DNA of 64,000 nt from Verrucomicrobiota bacterium. GTDB lineage: Bacteria > Verrucomicrobiota > Verrucomicrobiia > Limisphaerales > J093. The stretch spans positions 124,001-188,000 of the forward strand of contig JADJWF010000002.1 of NCBI GenBank assembly GCA_016716505.1, read 5' to 3'. Below, one piece after another: positions 1 through 7,721 of the stretch (position 1 is its first letter; the number at the start of each line of letters is the position of its first letter). A model generated the notes under the pieces. The model was not told where the DNA came from, ran no database searches, and worked only from the letters and a program-made list of their open reading frames with translations. Position numbers and translations under genes: made by a program.

Positions 1-780
1 GCCTGGCTGCTGGCCGATGTGCTCAGCGACAACGAAGCCCGGCGCCGGGCCTTTGGCGATGATTCGCCGCTACGGTTCGATTTCCCCGTGGCCTGCAAGA
101 CGGGGACGAGCACGGATTACCGTGACAACTGGGCGATCGGTTATACGCCCGAATTCACCGTGGGCGTTTGGGTGGGCAATTTCGAGGGCGCGCGCATGGA
201 CCGGCTCGCGGGCGTGGTCGGCGCGGCGCCCATTCTGAATTCGCTGGTCCGGCACCTCCACGCGCAGCGTGGGAGCAGCGCCTTCGTTCGGCCCGAGGGC
301 GTGGCTGAAGACTGGGTGGATCCTCTGACCGGCAAGCGTTGTTCTCCCGACCAACCGGGGGCGGTGCGGGAACGGTTTCTGGCCGACGCCCCGCCGCCGC
401 CGGCGGATGAATCCGATTACGATCCTCATGGCCGTGTCCGCCTCGGTCCGGAGTACGGCGAATGGTTCGTCAGCGGCGACAACGCGCTGGGCGATCGCGC
501 CACCCTCGACTCGAGGCTGGAAAGGGCCGCCCTGCGGCTGCTGTCGCCGCTGCCCGGTGCCCGCTACTTCCTCGATGCCGATTTGCCCGACGAGGGCGCG
601 TGGCTCCCCCTCCGCGCCAATGGCTCCGATGGCTTGCAATGGTGGAGCCCGACCTTGGAGATCGTCGGTTCGAATGGCACCTTCCGCGCACATCTGGTGG
701 AGGGGCGACACCTGATCGCTGTGCAAGCCGCCGGGACGGGACGGAGTGCCACGGCGATCATCGAGGTGACACGCCGCTAG
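1..780 (+). CDS. pbpC: Penicillin-binding protein 1C, C-terminal part (partial)
   Basis: The reading frame enters from the left edge, so only the last 259 residues are visible. The KTGTS box of a class A/C penicillin-binding transpeptidase lies at visible residues 33-37 (nt 97-111), followed by the usual W-x-x-G-Y-T-P and V-G-V-W-V-G-N segments. After the transpeptidase domain comes a proline-rich linker and a roughly 90-residue beta-rich tail ending at the TAG stop, which fits the BiPBP_C domain of PBP1C. The family carries glycosyltransferase and transpeptidase domains and acts in peptidoglycan synthesis at the cytoplasmic membrane; the glycosyltransferase part would lie outside the window. 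A class A PBP is the main alternative, but the C-terminal extension favours PBP1C. Confidence 0.88.
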   Translation, partial: AWLLADVLSDNEARRRAFGDDSPLRFDFPVACKTGTSTDYRDNWAIGYTPEFTVGVWVGNFEGARMDRLAGVVGAAPILNSLVRHLHAQRGSSAFVRPEGVAEDWVDPLTGKRCSPDQPGAVRERFLADAPPPPADESDYDPHGRVRLGPEYGEWFVSGDNALGDRATLDSRLERAALRLLSPLPGARYFLDADLPDEGAWLPLRANGSDGLQWWSPTLEIVGSNGTFRAHLVEGRHLIAVQAAGTGRSATAIIEVTRR

Positions 781-867
781 GAATTGATCCGCCGACGGCC
801 GCCCCACATTATGCTCCCCAAGCGTAATGATTGCCCGGCATTATATTTCGTCCCTACGGTGTGCCCC

Positions 868-1266
868 GTGACGCTCGCCTTTGTCACCCGCGATGCCGGG
901 CTGCGCGAACTGGACGCCGCGGCGGCCAAGGGTGGGCTGCTGGCGGAGTACGGACGCCGCTGCGTTGGCAAGACGCGGCTGCTGGTCGCGGGGCTGGGGC
1001 GCAGGGACGGCTGGTACAGCCAGGCCATTGAAGGGCCGGTGGACCTGCCGGTGCAGCAGGTCTTCGGGGATTTGCGGGGTCGGCTTGACACCACCGTGGT
1101 GCCAAAGAGCTGGGCCGAGTTGTTCGATCTGCTCCGGCCCCAGCGTCAACAGACCCAGAAGCCAACGCCTTTCGCGCGCCAGCCTGCGACTGCTCCGGGG
1201 GCACACGTGCCTCAGACCGGGAAGCGCGCAAGCAATTGGACCGGCTCATCAAAACGCGTGCGATAG
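868..1266 (+). pseudogene. Truncated archaeal-type/DUF234-like AAA ATPase remnant
   Basis: From a GTG at 868 the product reads V-T-L-A-F-V-T-R and then a Walker A motif GRRCVGKT (residues about 30-37), as in the ATP-binding family that starts with a F-V-x-R-x-x-E-L-x-x-L motif and has a Y-G-R-R-R-V-G-K-T P-loop. Similarity continues through a W-A-E-L-F-D-L-L segment to about nt 1140 and then stops, well before the Walker B and DUF234 regions expected in a protein of 450 or more residues. The last 55 codons are antisense to the PIN-domain remnant and are unlikely to be native. I read this as a 5' gene fragment left by a deletion. The family's cellular role is poorly known; many members sit in genomic islands. 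Confidence 0.6.
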
Positions 1267-1622
1267 CTGCGGACATCACGGTCCGCGGTGCGGACAGCGG
1301 CCGCTTTGCAAAACTCCGTTAGGCGGACGACGCAGGCATCGGCGAAATCCGTGGCTGCGTCCGCATAACGGTCAAGCCAGGCACGGAGTTGGGCCGCTTC
1401 GCCTGTCTGCGGAATAGGGGTCAAGTCGCCTGCTTCGACCAACCGGAGCACCGCGGAGGGAGGGACACCATCTTTCGTCGCCAGATGGTCCAACTCCGTC
1501 AAAACGGCTTCGCAAACCGTCACCGCACTTGGCAGTTGCTCGAACGTGTGTTCGGCCCATCGGTGATGCCCATCCCGCGGACAGAACCACGCCATCAGCG
1601 GGCCAGTGCCCAGGATAGACGC
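1212..1622 (-). pseudogene. PIN-domain (VapC-like) toxin remnant, start codon and first Asp lost
   Basis: Reading the minus strand from 1622 gives A-S-I-L-G-T-G-P-L-M-A-W-F, which matches the usual PIN start S-I-L-D-T-G-P-L except that the metal-binding Asp is Gly (codon GGC at 1610-1608). The first codon is GCG where GTG would be expected, and it follows directly on a TAA stop. The other PIN acidic positions look intact: Glu in A-V-T-V-C-E-A-V-L-T-E, Asp in D-F-A-D-A-C, and the T-A-D-R-D-V-R-S-Y-R tail. The family consists of Mg-dependent ribonuclease toxins. Two single transitions would explain both losses, so this is most likely a recently inactivated toxin. Translation could only start at the internal ATG at 1595, giving 127 residues without the first motif. 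No antitoxin is recognisable upstream. Confidence 0.65.
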
Positions 1623-1969
1623 TTAATTGCCCGAGATCGTCCCGGTGTCGCGGATTTGCAGAGAGGTCGGAGTGCTGGCCCGAGCCCTCCACCCGCAATT
1701 CGCGCAAGGCCTGTCCAACTGTTCGCTCGGGTGTCCCCCGCCTCAGGCAGGGGCGAGAGGATCGTCAGGAGCGCACGTGAATTGGACGGAAGTTCTTCCG
1801 GCGATTCTGGTCACACCTATCCATGGTCCAACTCAACTACCAGCGTTTGATCACTCATGCGCGAGGACCATCCGGCGCGCGCCTTGAAGACAGCATCTGC
1901 CAACGAACCTCAACCATTTCCTTGCGCGCAAAAGCCGTTTCGACCAAACCCATCGTCAGGACATTTGCC
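1623..1969. other. Non-coding stretch between toxin remnant and araB
   Basis: I see no supported gene here. On the minus strand a short open frame (about 46 codons after an in-frame TGA) runs up to the TAA at 1625-1623 directly in front of the toxin remnant and could be the wreck of an antitoxin, but I recognise no family in it. No clear promoter for araB was found. Confidence 0.4.
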
Positions 1970-3642
1970 ATGAACGCCCAATACACCATCGGTCTCGACT
2001 ACGGCACGAACTCCGTTCGCGCCCTCATCGTCAACGTCGCCAACGGCCAGGAGGTCGGCACCGCCGTCTGGGGTTACGCCCACGGCACCGCCGGCGTCAT
2101 CCTGGGCCGCGACCCGAACCTCGCCCGGCAGCATCCCGCCGATTACCTCCAGGGCGCCGAGATCACCATCCGCGAGGCGCTCGCGGCGGCGAGGAAGGCG
2201 GTCAAAGGCTTCCGCCCGGAGCAGGTCATCGGCATCGGCGTGGACACGACGGGCAGCACGCCGTTGCCCGTGGACGCGCAGGGGCAGCCGCTCGCGTTCC
2301 AGAAGAAGTTTGCCAGCAACCCGGCGGCGATGGCGTGGCTCTGGAAGGACCACACCGGCGTCGAGGAGGCGGCCGAGATCACCGCGCTGGCCAGGAAGCT
2401 GCGCCCGCAATATCTCGCCAAGTGCGGCGGCACGTATTCGAGCGAATGGTTCTTCAGCAAGATTCTGCACTGCCGGCGCACCAGCCCGGAAGTGTTCAAC
2501 GCGGCTTACACGTGGGTGGAACTGGCCGACTATGTTCCCGCCGCGCTGACAGGCACGGAAGCGCCCGACAAACTCACCGTGGGCATTTGCGCCGCCGGCC
2601 ACAAGGCGATGTATAACGACGCTTGGGGCGGTTATCCCGATGCCAAGTTCCTCGCCAGGCTCGATCCGAAACTCGGCGAACTCCGCGCGCGGCTGCGGCC
2701 ACGGGCCTTCGCGGTGGACAAAGCGGTGGGCGGCTTGACTGAAGCTTGGGCCCAGCGCACGGGCTTGCCGGCGGGCATCCCCGTGGCGGTGGGCGCGTTC
2801 GACGCCCACCTCGGCGGCGTCGGCAGCGGTATCGCGCCCGGTACGCTCGTCAAGATTATCGGCACGAGCACGTGCGACATGATGGTCGCGCCGTTGGGGC
2901 AGAAGCTCGCGGACATTCCCGGCCTGTGCGGCATCGTCCCCGGCTCCATCCTGCCGGGTTACTACGGCCTCGAGGCGGGCCAGTCGGCGGTGGGGGACAT
3001 CTTCAACTGGTGGGTGAACTACATCCGACCCCACGGCGAGAAGCTGTCGCACCAGGCGCTCGATGCGGAGGCCATGAAGCTTCAGCCCGGTGAATCGGGC
3101 CTGCTGGCACTCGATTGGAACAACGGCAATCGCACGATTCTGGTGGACCAGAAGTTGACCGGCTTGCTGGTGGGGCAGACGCTCTACACGACGCCGGCGG
3201 AGGTGTATCGCGCCCTGATCGAAGGCACGGCCTATGGCGCTCTGACCATCATCAACCGTTTCGAGGAGTACGGGGTGAAGGTGAAGCAGATTGTGAACTG
3301 CGGCGGGATCGCCGAGAAGAGCCCGATCACCATGCAAATCTACGCCGACGTGACCGGTCGCCCGATGAAGATCAGTCGCTCCGCCCAGACGTGTGCCTCG
3401 GTGCGGCCATCGCCGGGGCGGTGGTGGCTGGAGCGCACAAGAACTTCGCCGCGGCGCAGAAAGCGATGACCGGTCTCAAGCCGAAGGTCTTCACGCCGAA
3501 CACCCGGGCCCACGCGACCTACCGGAAGCTCTACACGCTCTACAAGCAGTTGCATGATGCGTTTGGGACGAAGGAGTGGAACGGCAACCTCTACGGCGTG
3601 ATGAAGCAGCTCATTGAGATTCGGGGACGAGTGCGCGCTTAG
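1970..3642 (+). CDS. araB: Ribulokinase with an apparent one-base frameshift
   Basis: ATP-dependent L-ribulokinase of the FGGY family, which makes L-ribulose 5-phosphate in L-arabinose catabolism. The N-terminal nucleotide-binding signature G-L-D-Y-G-T-N-S-V-R is at residues 7-16, an F-D-A-H-L-G-G-V-G-S-G segment opens the middle, and the C-terminal C-G-G-I-A-E-K-S-P motif is near residue 445. The total length of about 557 codons matches the family (E. coli AraB has 566). At 3395-3398 the frame changes: the first frame reads Q-T-C-A then drifts to a stop at 3469, while the +1-offset frame continues with the family tail L-G-A-A-I-A-G-A-V-V-A-G to 3642. One missing C in the short C run explains it; either a sequencing error or a real null mutation. 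araD follows after 5 nt. No araA, transporter or AraC regulator is present nearby. Confidence 0.9.
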
Positions 3643-3647
3643 TTGCC

Positions 3648-4349
3648 ATGCTCGAAGCACTCAAGAAACAAGTCTGTCAGGCCAACCTCGACCTCGTGGC
3701 CGAGGGCCTGGTCATTCAAACCTGGGGCAACGTCAGCGGTATTGACCGCGCGCGGGGCCTCGTCGTCATCAAGCCCAGCGGCGTGCCGTACCACGGCATG
3801 AAACCGGAGCATCACGTCGTGGTCTCGCTGGAGACCGGCGAGGTCGTCGAGGGCACGCTAAAGCCCAGCTCCGACACGCCCACGCATCTCGTGCTCTATC
3901 GCGCGTTTCCGAAGATCGGAGGCATTGTCCACACCCACAGCCTCCACGCCACGGCTTGGGCGCAGGCGCGCCGCGGCATCCCCTCCTACGGCACCACGCA
4001 GGCCGATTACTGGTACGGCGACGTACCCTGCACGCGGCTGATGGCGCCCAGGGAGATCAGGACCAACTACGAAGCCAACACTGGGCACGTGATTGTCGAG
4101 ACTTTCAGGAAGCGAAAGCTCGACCCGATGCAGCGTCCGGCGGTGCTGGTCGCGAGCCACGGCCCGTTCACTTGGGGCAGGGACGCGCACGACGCCGTCC
4201 ACAATGCCGTGGTGTTGGAGTTCATTGCCCGGCTGGCGAGCGAGACCCTGCGCATCAACCCCAAAGCCCGCCCCATGCAGTCGGTGCTGCTGGACAAGCA
4301 CTTCCTGCGCAAGCACGGCCCCGGGGCGTACTACGGTCAGGCGCGATAA
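3648..4349 (+). CDS. araD: L-ribulose-5-phosphate 4-epimerase
   Basis: Class II aldolase/adducin-family enzyme that converts L-ribulose 5-phosphate to D-xylulose 5-phosphate, the last step of arabinose catabolism before the pentose phosphate pathway. All 233 residues align with AraD without gaps in the key positions: zinc ligands His95, His97 (in H-T-H-S) and His171 (A-S-H-G-P), Asp120 in T-T-Q-A-D, and Tyr229 near the C-terminus. The gene starts 5 nt after the araB stop, so the two are almost certainly cotranscribed. Its intact frame argues that the pathway is still used and that the araB frameshift may be an error or recent. E. coli AraD has 231 residues. Confidence 0.96.
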   Translation: MLEALKKQVCQANLDLVAEGLVIQTWGNVSGIDRARGLVVIKPSGVPYHGMKPEHHVVVSLETGEVVEGTLKPSSDTPTHLVLYRAFPKIGGIVHTHSLHATAWAQARRGIPSYGTTQADYWYGDVPCTRLMAPREIRTNYEANTGHVIVETFRKRKLDPMQRPAVLVASHGPFTWGRDAHDAVHNAVVLEFIARLASETLRINPKARPMQSVLLDKHFLRKHGPGAYYGQAR

Positions 4350-4429
4350 GCATCCGAACGCGCTTCGTTCCGCGATGCCCCGCGCGCTGCTGATCCGAGC
4401 CCCGTTGAGCGACGGAGGAGCGCGCCGAC

Positions 4430-4458
4430 TTGGCACGCGGAACGGCCGTCCGTACTCT
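4430..4458 (+). promoter_or_regulatory. Promoter of the 2Fe-2S protein gene
   Basis: TTGGCA (4430-4435), 17-nt spacer, TACTCT (4453-4458). The ATG at 4467 begins 8 nt after the -10 box and no Shine-Dalgarno sequence is present, so the message would be leaderless or nearly so. Inferred by consensus only. Confidence 0.5.
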
Positions 4459-4466
4459 CCCACGCC

Positions 4467-4874
4467 ATGAACTCCGCTCTCGCCACCGCAGTTCGTCAAT
4501 TGGGTCTGGAGAAGTATCGCCGGCACATCTTTCTCTGCGCCGGGGCCTCCGAGCCCAAGTGCTGCCCGCTGGCGGACAGCCTCGCGTCGTGGGAGTACCT
4601 CAAGCGCCGATTGAACGAGCTTCACCTGACCGGACCCGAGCCGTTGGTGTACCGCACCAAGGCGAACTGTCTGCGGGTCTGTGCGGAGGGACCGATTGCG
4701 GTGGTCTATCCGGAGGCGATCTGGTACCGCTCCTGCACACCGGAGGTGCTGGAACGGATCATTCAGGAACACCTGATCCACGGGCGTCCGGCGGCGGAGT
4801 ATGTGATCGCCGTGAATGACGTCTGCTCAGGCGCCGCGGCCAATCGGGCGTCTGCGGCGAATCGTGGTCAGTGA
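4467..4874 (+). CDS. Thioredoxin-like (2Fe-2S) ferredoxin domain protein
   Basis: A 135-residue cytoplasmic protein of the thioredoxin-like 2Fe-2S ferredoxin family. Candidate cluster ligands are Cys24 in F-L-C-A-G, Cys32/Cys33 in P-K-C-C-P, and Cys68 and Cys72 in N-C-L-R-V-C, followed by the typical G-P-I-A-V-V-Y-P and W-Y strand motifs. The family is an electron carrier fold also found as the NuoE-like domain and as stand-alone (2Fe-2S) ferredoxins of unknown partner. The C-terminal 20 residues (rich in Ala and Asn) are non-conserved. It has its own promoter and no redox partner next to it, so the function cannot be narrowed from context. The start is set by the ATG 8 nt after the -10 box. 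Confidence 0.85.
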   Translation: MNSALATAVRQLGLEKYRRHIFLCAGASEPKCCPLADSLASWEYLKRRLNELHLTGPEPLVYRTKANCLRVCAEGPIAVVYPEAIWYRSCTPEVLERIIQEHLIHGRPAAEYVIAVNDVCSGAAANRASAANRGQ

Positions 4875-4977
4875 GATTCTGCGCGATCCGCAGTTCACGG
4901 GCCGGATAATGCAGTCAAGGACCCGGCCAGCCGCTTCAATTCGAAGTGATGCGCGATTGGCCCTCGATAGCCGGAGC

Positions 4978-5009
4978 TTGACCCCACACGACGGTCCCCG
5001 GCATACGTT
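4978..5009 (+). promoter_or_regulatory. Possible promoter of the ThuA gene
   Basis: TTGACC at 4978-4983 and a TACGTT at 5004-5009; the 20-nt spacer is longer than ideal. The -10 candidate ends 7 nt before the ATG at 5017. Weaker than the other promoters in this window. Confidence 0.3.
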
Positions 5010-5016
5010 GCGGAAC

Positions 5017-5787
5017 ATGAACACCACCGCTGCCCGTCCTCGCTGGATCAGGCGTCTTCTCATCACTGCGGGCCTTGCGGCTGCTTCACTGGCCGCGCTG
5101 GCGTTCGCGGCCGGGGCTCCCGAGACTCGACGGGTGTTGCTGGTGACCGGCATTGATTACCCGGGTCATCCGTGGCGGGAAACCGCGCCCGTGCTGCGCG
5201 CGCATCTGGAGAAGGATCGGCGCCTTGCGGTCACGGTCAGCGAGGATCCGCACCTGCTCGATTCGGGAGCCCTGACAAACTATGCGGCCGTGATTCTCCA
5301 CTTCCAAAACTGGGAGGTGCCGGGGCCGGGGCCGGCGGCGCGGGAAAACCTGCGACGCTTCGTTGAGAATAGCGGCGGCCTGGTCTTGACCCATTTCGCG
5401 TGCGGGGCGTGGTACGGCGAATGGCCGGAGTTCAAGAACCTCGCGGGACGGGCCTGGTTCGGACCGGACGGCGGTCGGCAACATGACCCGCACGGAACGT
5501 TCACGGTCACCATCAAGGACCGCAACCACCCGGTCACCGCGGGGCTGAAGGACTTCGCAACCGTGGACGAACTGTACACCTGCCTGGAGGGCGACGCGCC
5601 GATTCACGTCCTCGCCTCGGCGACCTCGAAAGTGGACGGCAAGGAGTATCCGATGGCCTTTGTGCGCGAGTACGGTCGGGGGCGCGTCTTCCACAGTCCG
5701 CTGGGTCACGACGCGCGGGCTTACAATGCCGAGGTGGGCACGCTGTTGCGGCGCGGCACGGCCTGGGTGGCAGGGCTCGCGCCTTGA
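5017..5787 (+). CDS. Secreted ThuA-domain (trehalose-utilisation-like) protein
   Basis: A 256-residue protein. Residues 1-33 form a signal peptide with a twin-Arg-like R-R-L-L and a long Ala-rich core, so it is exported. The rest is a ThuA domain (class I glutamine-amidotransferase-like fold) with the start V-L-L-V-T-G-I-D-Y-P-G-H-P-W, the G-G-L-V-L-T-H-F-A-C-G nucleophile-elbow region, and the family ending G-R-G-R-V-F-H-S-P-L-G-H-D. The family is linked to carbohydrate catabolism in Verrucomicrobiota and Planctomycetota, but its reaction is not established. An earlier in-frame start exists at 4816, but it would overlap the upstream gene and lack the signal peptide at its N-terminus, so 5017 is preferred. 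Confidence 0.88.
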   Translation: MNTTAARPRWIRRLLITAGLAAASLAALAFAAGAPETRRVLLVTGIDYPGHPWRETAPVLRAHLEKDRRLAVTVSEDPHLLDSGALTNYAAVILHFQNWEVPGPGPAARENLRRFVENSGGLVLTHFACGAWYGEWPEFKNLAGRAWFGPDGGRQHDPHGTFTVTIKDRNHPVTAGLKDFATVDELYTCLEGDAPIHVLASATSKVDGKEYPMAFVREYGRGRVFHSPLGHDARAYNAEVGTLLRRGTAWVAGLAP

Positions 5788-5869
5788 GCGGGGGCGGACC
5801 AAGCGTCCGTGTCAGCGGCGACGGCCCGCGGAGCCTCAACCTGGCGAGACCGGGGCTTCAGCCCGTTCA

Positions 5870-6496
5870 TCAGCGACGGTTGCTGACGAATTCCACGAAG
5901 TTCCGCAGCAGTCTCAACCCAACCTCCTGGCTTTTTTCCGGGTGGAACTGCGTGGCGAAGACATTGTTGCGCCACACCGCCGAAGCGAAGGTTTCACCGT
6001 AGGTGGTCTGCCCGGCGATGATGGAGGTGTCCGCCGGCCGTGGATAATAGCTGTGGACAAAGTAGAAATGGCTGCCGTCCGGCACGCCACGGAACAGCGG
6101 GCACTCCGGCCGCGTCTGAGACACCTCATTCCAGCCGATTTGCGGCACCTTGCAACCGCCGACGCCAGAGAAACGCACCACGCGGCCCGCAAAGACACCG
6201 AGACCGGCGGAGGAACTGTTGAACTCATCGCTGGCCTCAAACAACGCCTGGTAGCCGACGCAAATGCCCAGAAACGGGGCGCCGCCGTGGATGAAGTCGC
6301 GCACGGCGGCCAACAACTCCTGCCGGCGCAGGGCGTTGATGCAGTCGTCGAACGCGCCAACGCCCGGCAATACCACCGCCTTCGCGTCCCGCAGTTCGGC
6401 GGCTTCTTTCGCGAGGCGGACAGAGGCCCCGACGTGAAGCAGGGCCTTGTGGACGCTCCGCAGGTTACCCGCGCCATAATCAATCAGCGCAATCAC
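5870..6496 (-). CDS. hisH: Imidazole glycerol phosphate synthase, glutamine amidotransferase subunit
   Basis: HisH supplies ammonia from glutamine to HisF, which makes imidazole glycerol phosphate and AICAR in histidine synthesis. The 208-residue sequence begins I-A-L-I-D-Y-G-A-G-N-L-R-S-V and has the class I amidotransferase triad: Cys79 in L-G-I-C-V-G-Y-Q, His185 and Glu187 in Q-F-H-P-E-K-S-Q. The nucleophile loop reads G-I-C-V-G-Y instead of the common G-I-C-L-G-M, a minor variation. The start codon is GTG at 6496, chosen because it is the only start that gives the correct N-terminus. It is transcribed away from the DUF6807 gene. No other his gene is in the window, so hisH stands alone here. 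Confidence 0.95.
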   Translation of the reverse strand: MIALIDYGAGNLRSVHKALLHVGASVRLAKEAAELRDAKAVVLPGVGAFDDCINALRRQELLAAVRDFIHGGAPFLGICVGYQALFEASDEFNSSSAGLGVFAGRVVRFSGVGGCKVPQIGWNEVSQTRPECPLFRGVPDGSHFYFVHSYYPRPADTSIIAGQTTYGETFASAVWRNNVFATQFHPEKSQEVGLRLLRNFVEFVSNRR

Positions 6497-6502
6497 GGGG
6501 CG

Positions 6503-6531
6503 AAGCTACGTGGACCGGGAGCGCGATTCAA
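6503..6531 (-). promoter_or_regulatory. hisH promoter, leaderless type
   Basis: On the minus strand TTGAAT (6531-6526), 17-nt spacer, TAGCTT (6508-6503), then 6 nt to the GTG start at 6496. No Shine-Dalgarno sequence is possible in that space. Confidence 0.55.
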
Positions 6532-6647
6532 CCAGGGGCAACACCTCCGGACCCCGGCCAATCAAGGCCCCGGCCGCGCGCGCCCGCCCCTGGCTGGTCA
6601 GGTTGGCGTCCGAAGCAGTGTCGGTCCGCCGATGTCGAGGAATCCCA

Positions 6648-6677
6648 TTGACCGCGCGCAAATCCGATTTCTAGTCT
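6648..6677 (+). promoter_or_regulatory. Promoter of the DUF6807 gene, leaderless type
   Basis: TTGACC (6648-6653), 18-nt spacer, TAGTCT (6672-6677), then 6 nt to the ATG at 6684. It is back-to-back with the hisH promoter, the two -35 boxes being about 115 nt apart. Confidence 0.55.
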
Positions 6678-6683
6678 GCCGCC

Positions 6684-7679
6684 ATGATTCTCCGGCATGG
6701 ATTGGCGAGGCGCCTCGCAGTGGCCACAACAATGGTGGCTGGGATCAGCGTCGGGTTTTCCATTTCCTTCGCGGCGGAAACCGCGCAAGTCCGGATCACC
6801 GAGTTGGACGGCAAACTGCGCGTTGAAGTGGGCGGCGAGTTGTTCGCCGAGTACCATTACCGTGGAGGGTCGCGTCCCTACTTGTATCCGGTTCTCCTGC
6901 CCGGCGGACTGGCGATGACCCGTAACTGGCCCATGAAGGAGGCGCCTGGAGAAGACCGGGACCATCCCCATCACCGCTCGCTCTGGTGGGCCCACGGCGA
7001 CGTGAACGGCGTGGACTTCTGGTCGGAATCCAGCAAGGCCGGCAAGACGGTGCATCACCAGCTTCTCGAAGCCACGTCTGGTCCGGAAGCCGGGTGGATT
7101 CGGACGACGAACAAGCTGGTCGGCCCGGACGGCAAGGTGGTGGCGACGGATGAGCGGACGCTTCGTTTCATGGGCCGCGGAGACCAACGGCTTCTTGATT
7201 TCGAGGTGACCATCCACGCGTCGGAAGGGCCGCTCGAATTCGGTGACACCAAAGAAGGGACCATGGCGATCCGCCTGGCCGAAACGATGCGTCTCAAGCC
7301 GAACAAGGACAACGCGGGCAGGCCGACCGGACGCATCGTCAACAGCGAGGGCGTACGCGACGGCGATACTTGGGGCAAACGCGCGAAATGGGTGGACTAC
7401 CACGGGCCGGTGAGCGGGCAGACGGTGGGGGTGGCCATCTTGGATCACCCCGCCAATCCACGCCACCCCACCTGGTGGCACGTACGCGATTACGGCCTCT
7501 TCGCCGCGAATCCCTTTGGCATTCACGACTTCGAGAAGCGGCCGGCCGGCACGGGCAATCTCAAGCTGGCCGCCGGGGAGAAGGTCACGTTCCGTTACCG
7601 CTTTGTGTTCCACCCTGGTGATGAAAAACAGGCGGGTATCGCCGGTCTTTTTGCAGAGTACGCTGCGTCCGCGCAGTAG
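6684..7679 (+). CDS. Secreted DUF6807 (PmoA-like family) protein
   Basis: A 331-residue exported protein with a signal peptide over residues 1-30 (ending S-F-A-A-E). It belongs to the DUF6807 family, often misnamed methane oxygenase PmoA in databases. Visible family marks are R-P-Y-L-Y-P-V near residue 64, the D-H-P-H-H-R-S-L-W-W-A-H-G motif near residue 93, G-V-D-F-W, and a W-W-H-V-R-D-Y-G-L-F-A-A-N-P-F-G segment near 260. The His-rich motif looks like a metal or substrate site. In this phylum the family sits beside Gfo/Idh dehydrogenases and DUF1080 proteins, as here, which points to extracytoplasmic sugar processing rather than methane oxidation. The reaction is unknown. Confidence 0.85.
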   Translation: MILRHGLARRLAVATTMVAGISVGFSISFAAETAQVRITELDGKLRVEVGGELFAEYHYRGGSRPYLYPVLLPGGLAMTRNWPMKEAPGEDRDHPHHRSLWWAHGDVNGVDFWSESSKAGKTVHHQLLEATSGPEAGWIRTTNKLVGPDGKVVATDERTLRFMGRGDQRLLDFEVTIHASEGPLEFGDTKEGTMAIRLAETMRLKPNKDNAGRPTGRIVNSEGVRDGDTWGKRAKWVDYHGPVSGQTVGVAILDHPANPRHPTWWHVRDYGLFAANPFGIHDFEKRPAGTGNLKLAAGEKVTFRYRFVFHPGDEKQAGIAGLFAEYAASAQ

Positions 7680-7721
7680 CTTGAATCGTCAACCCCCGGA
7701 ACCGTCAAACGCTCCATCATT

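Noticed and set aside
1681..1760. Antitoxin gene upstream of the PIN remnant
   Set aside because: The short frame has no recognisable DNA-binding fold or start codon with a ribosome-binding site; too weak to list as a gene.
6684..7679. Methane/ammonia monooxygenase subunit PmoA
   Set aside because: Database entries of this family are sometimes named PmoA, but the sequence is soluble, exported and lacks the membrane helices of the true subunit.
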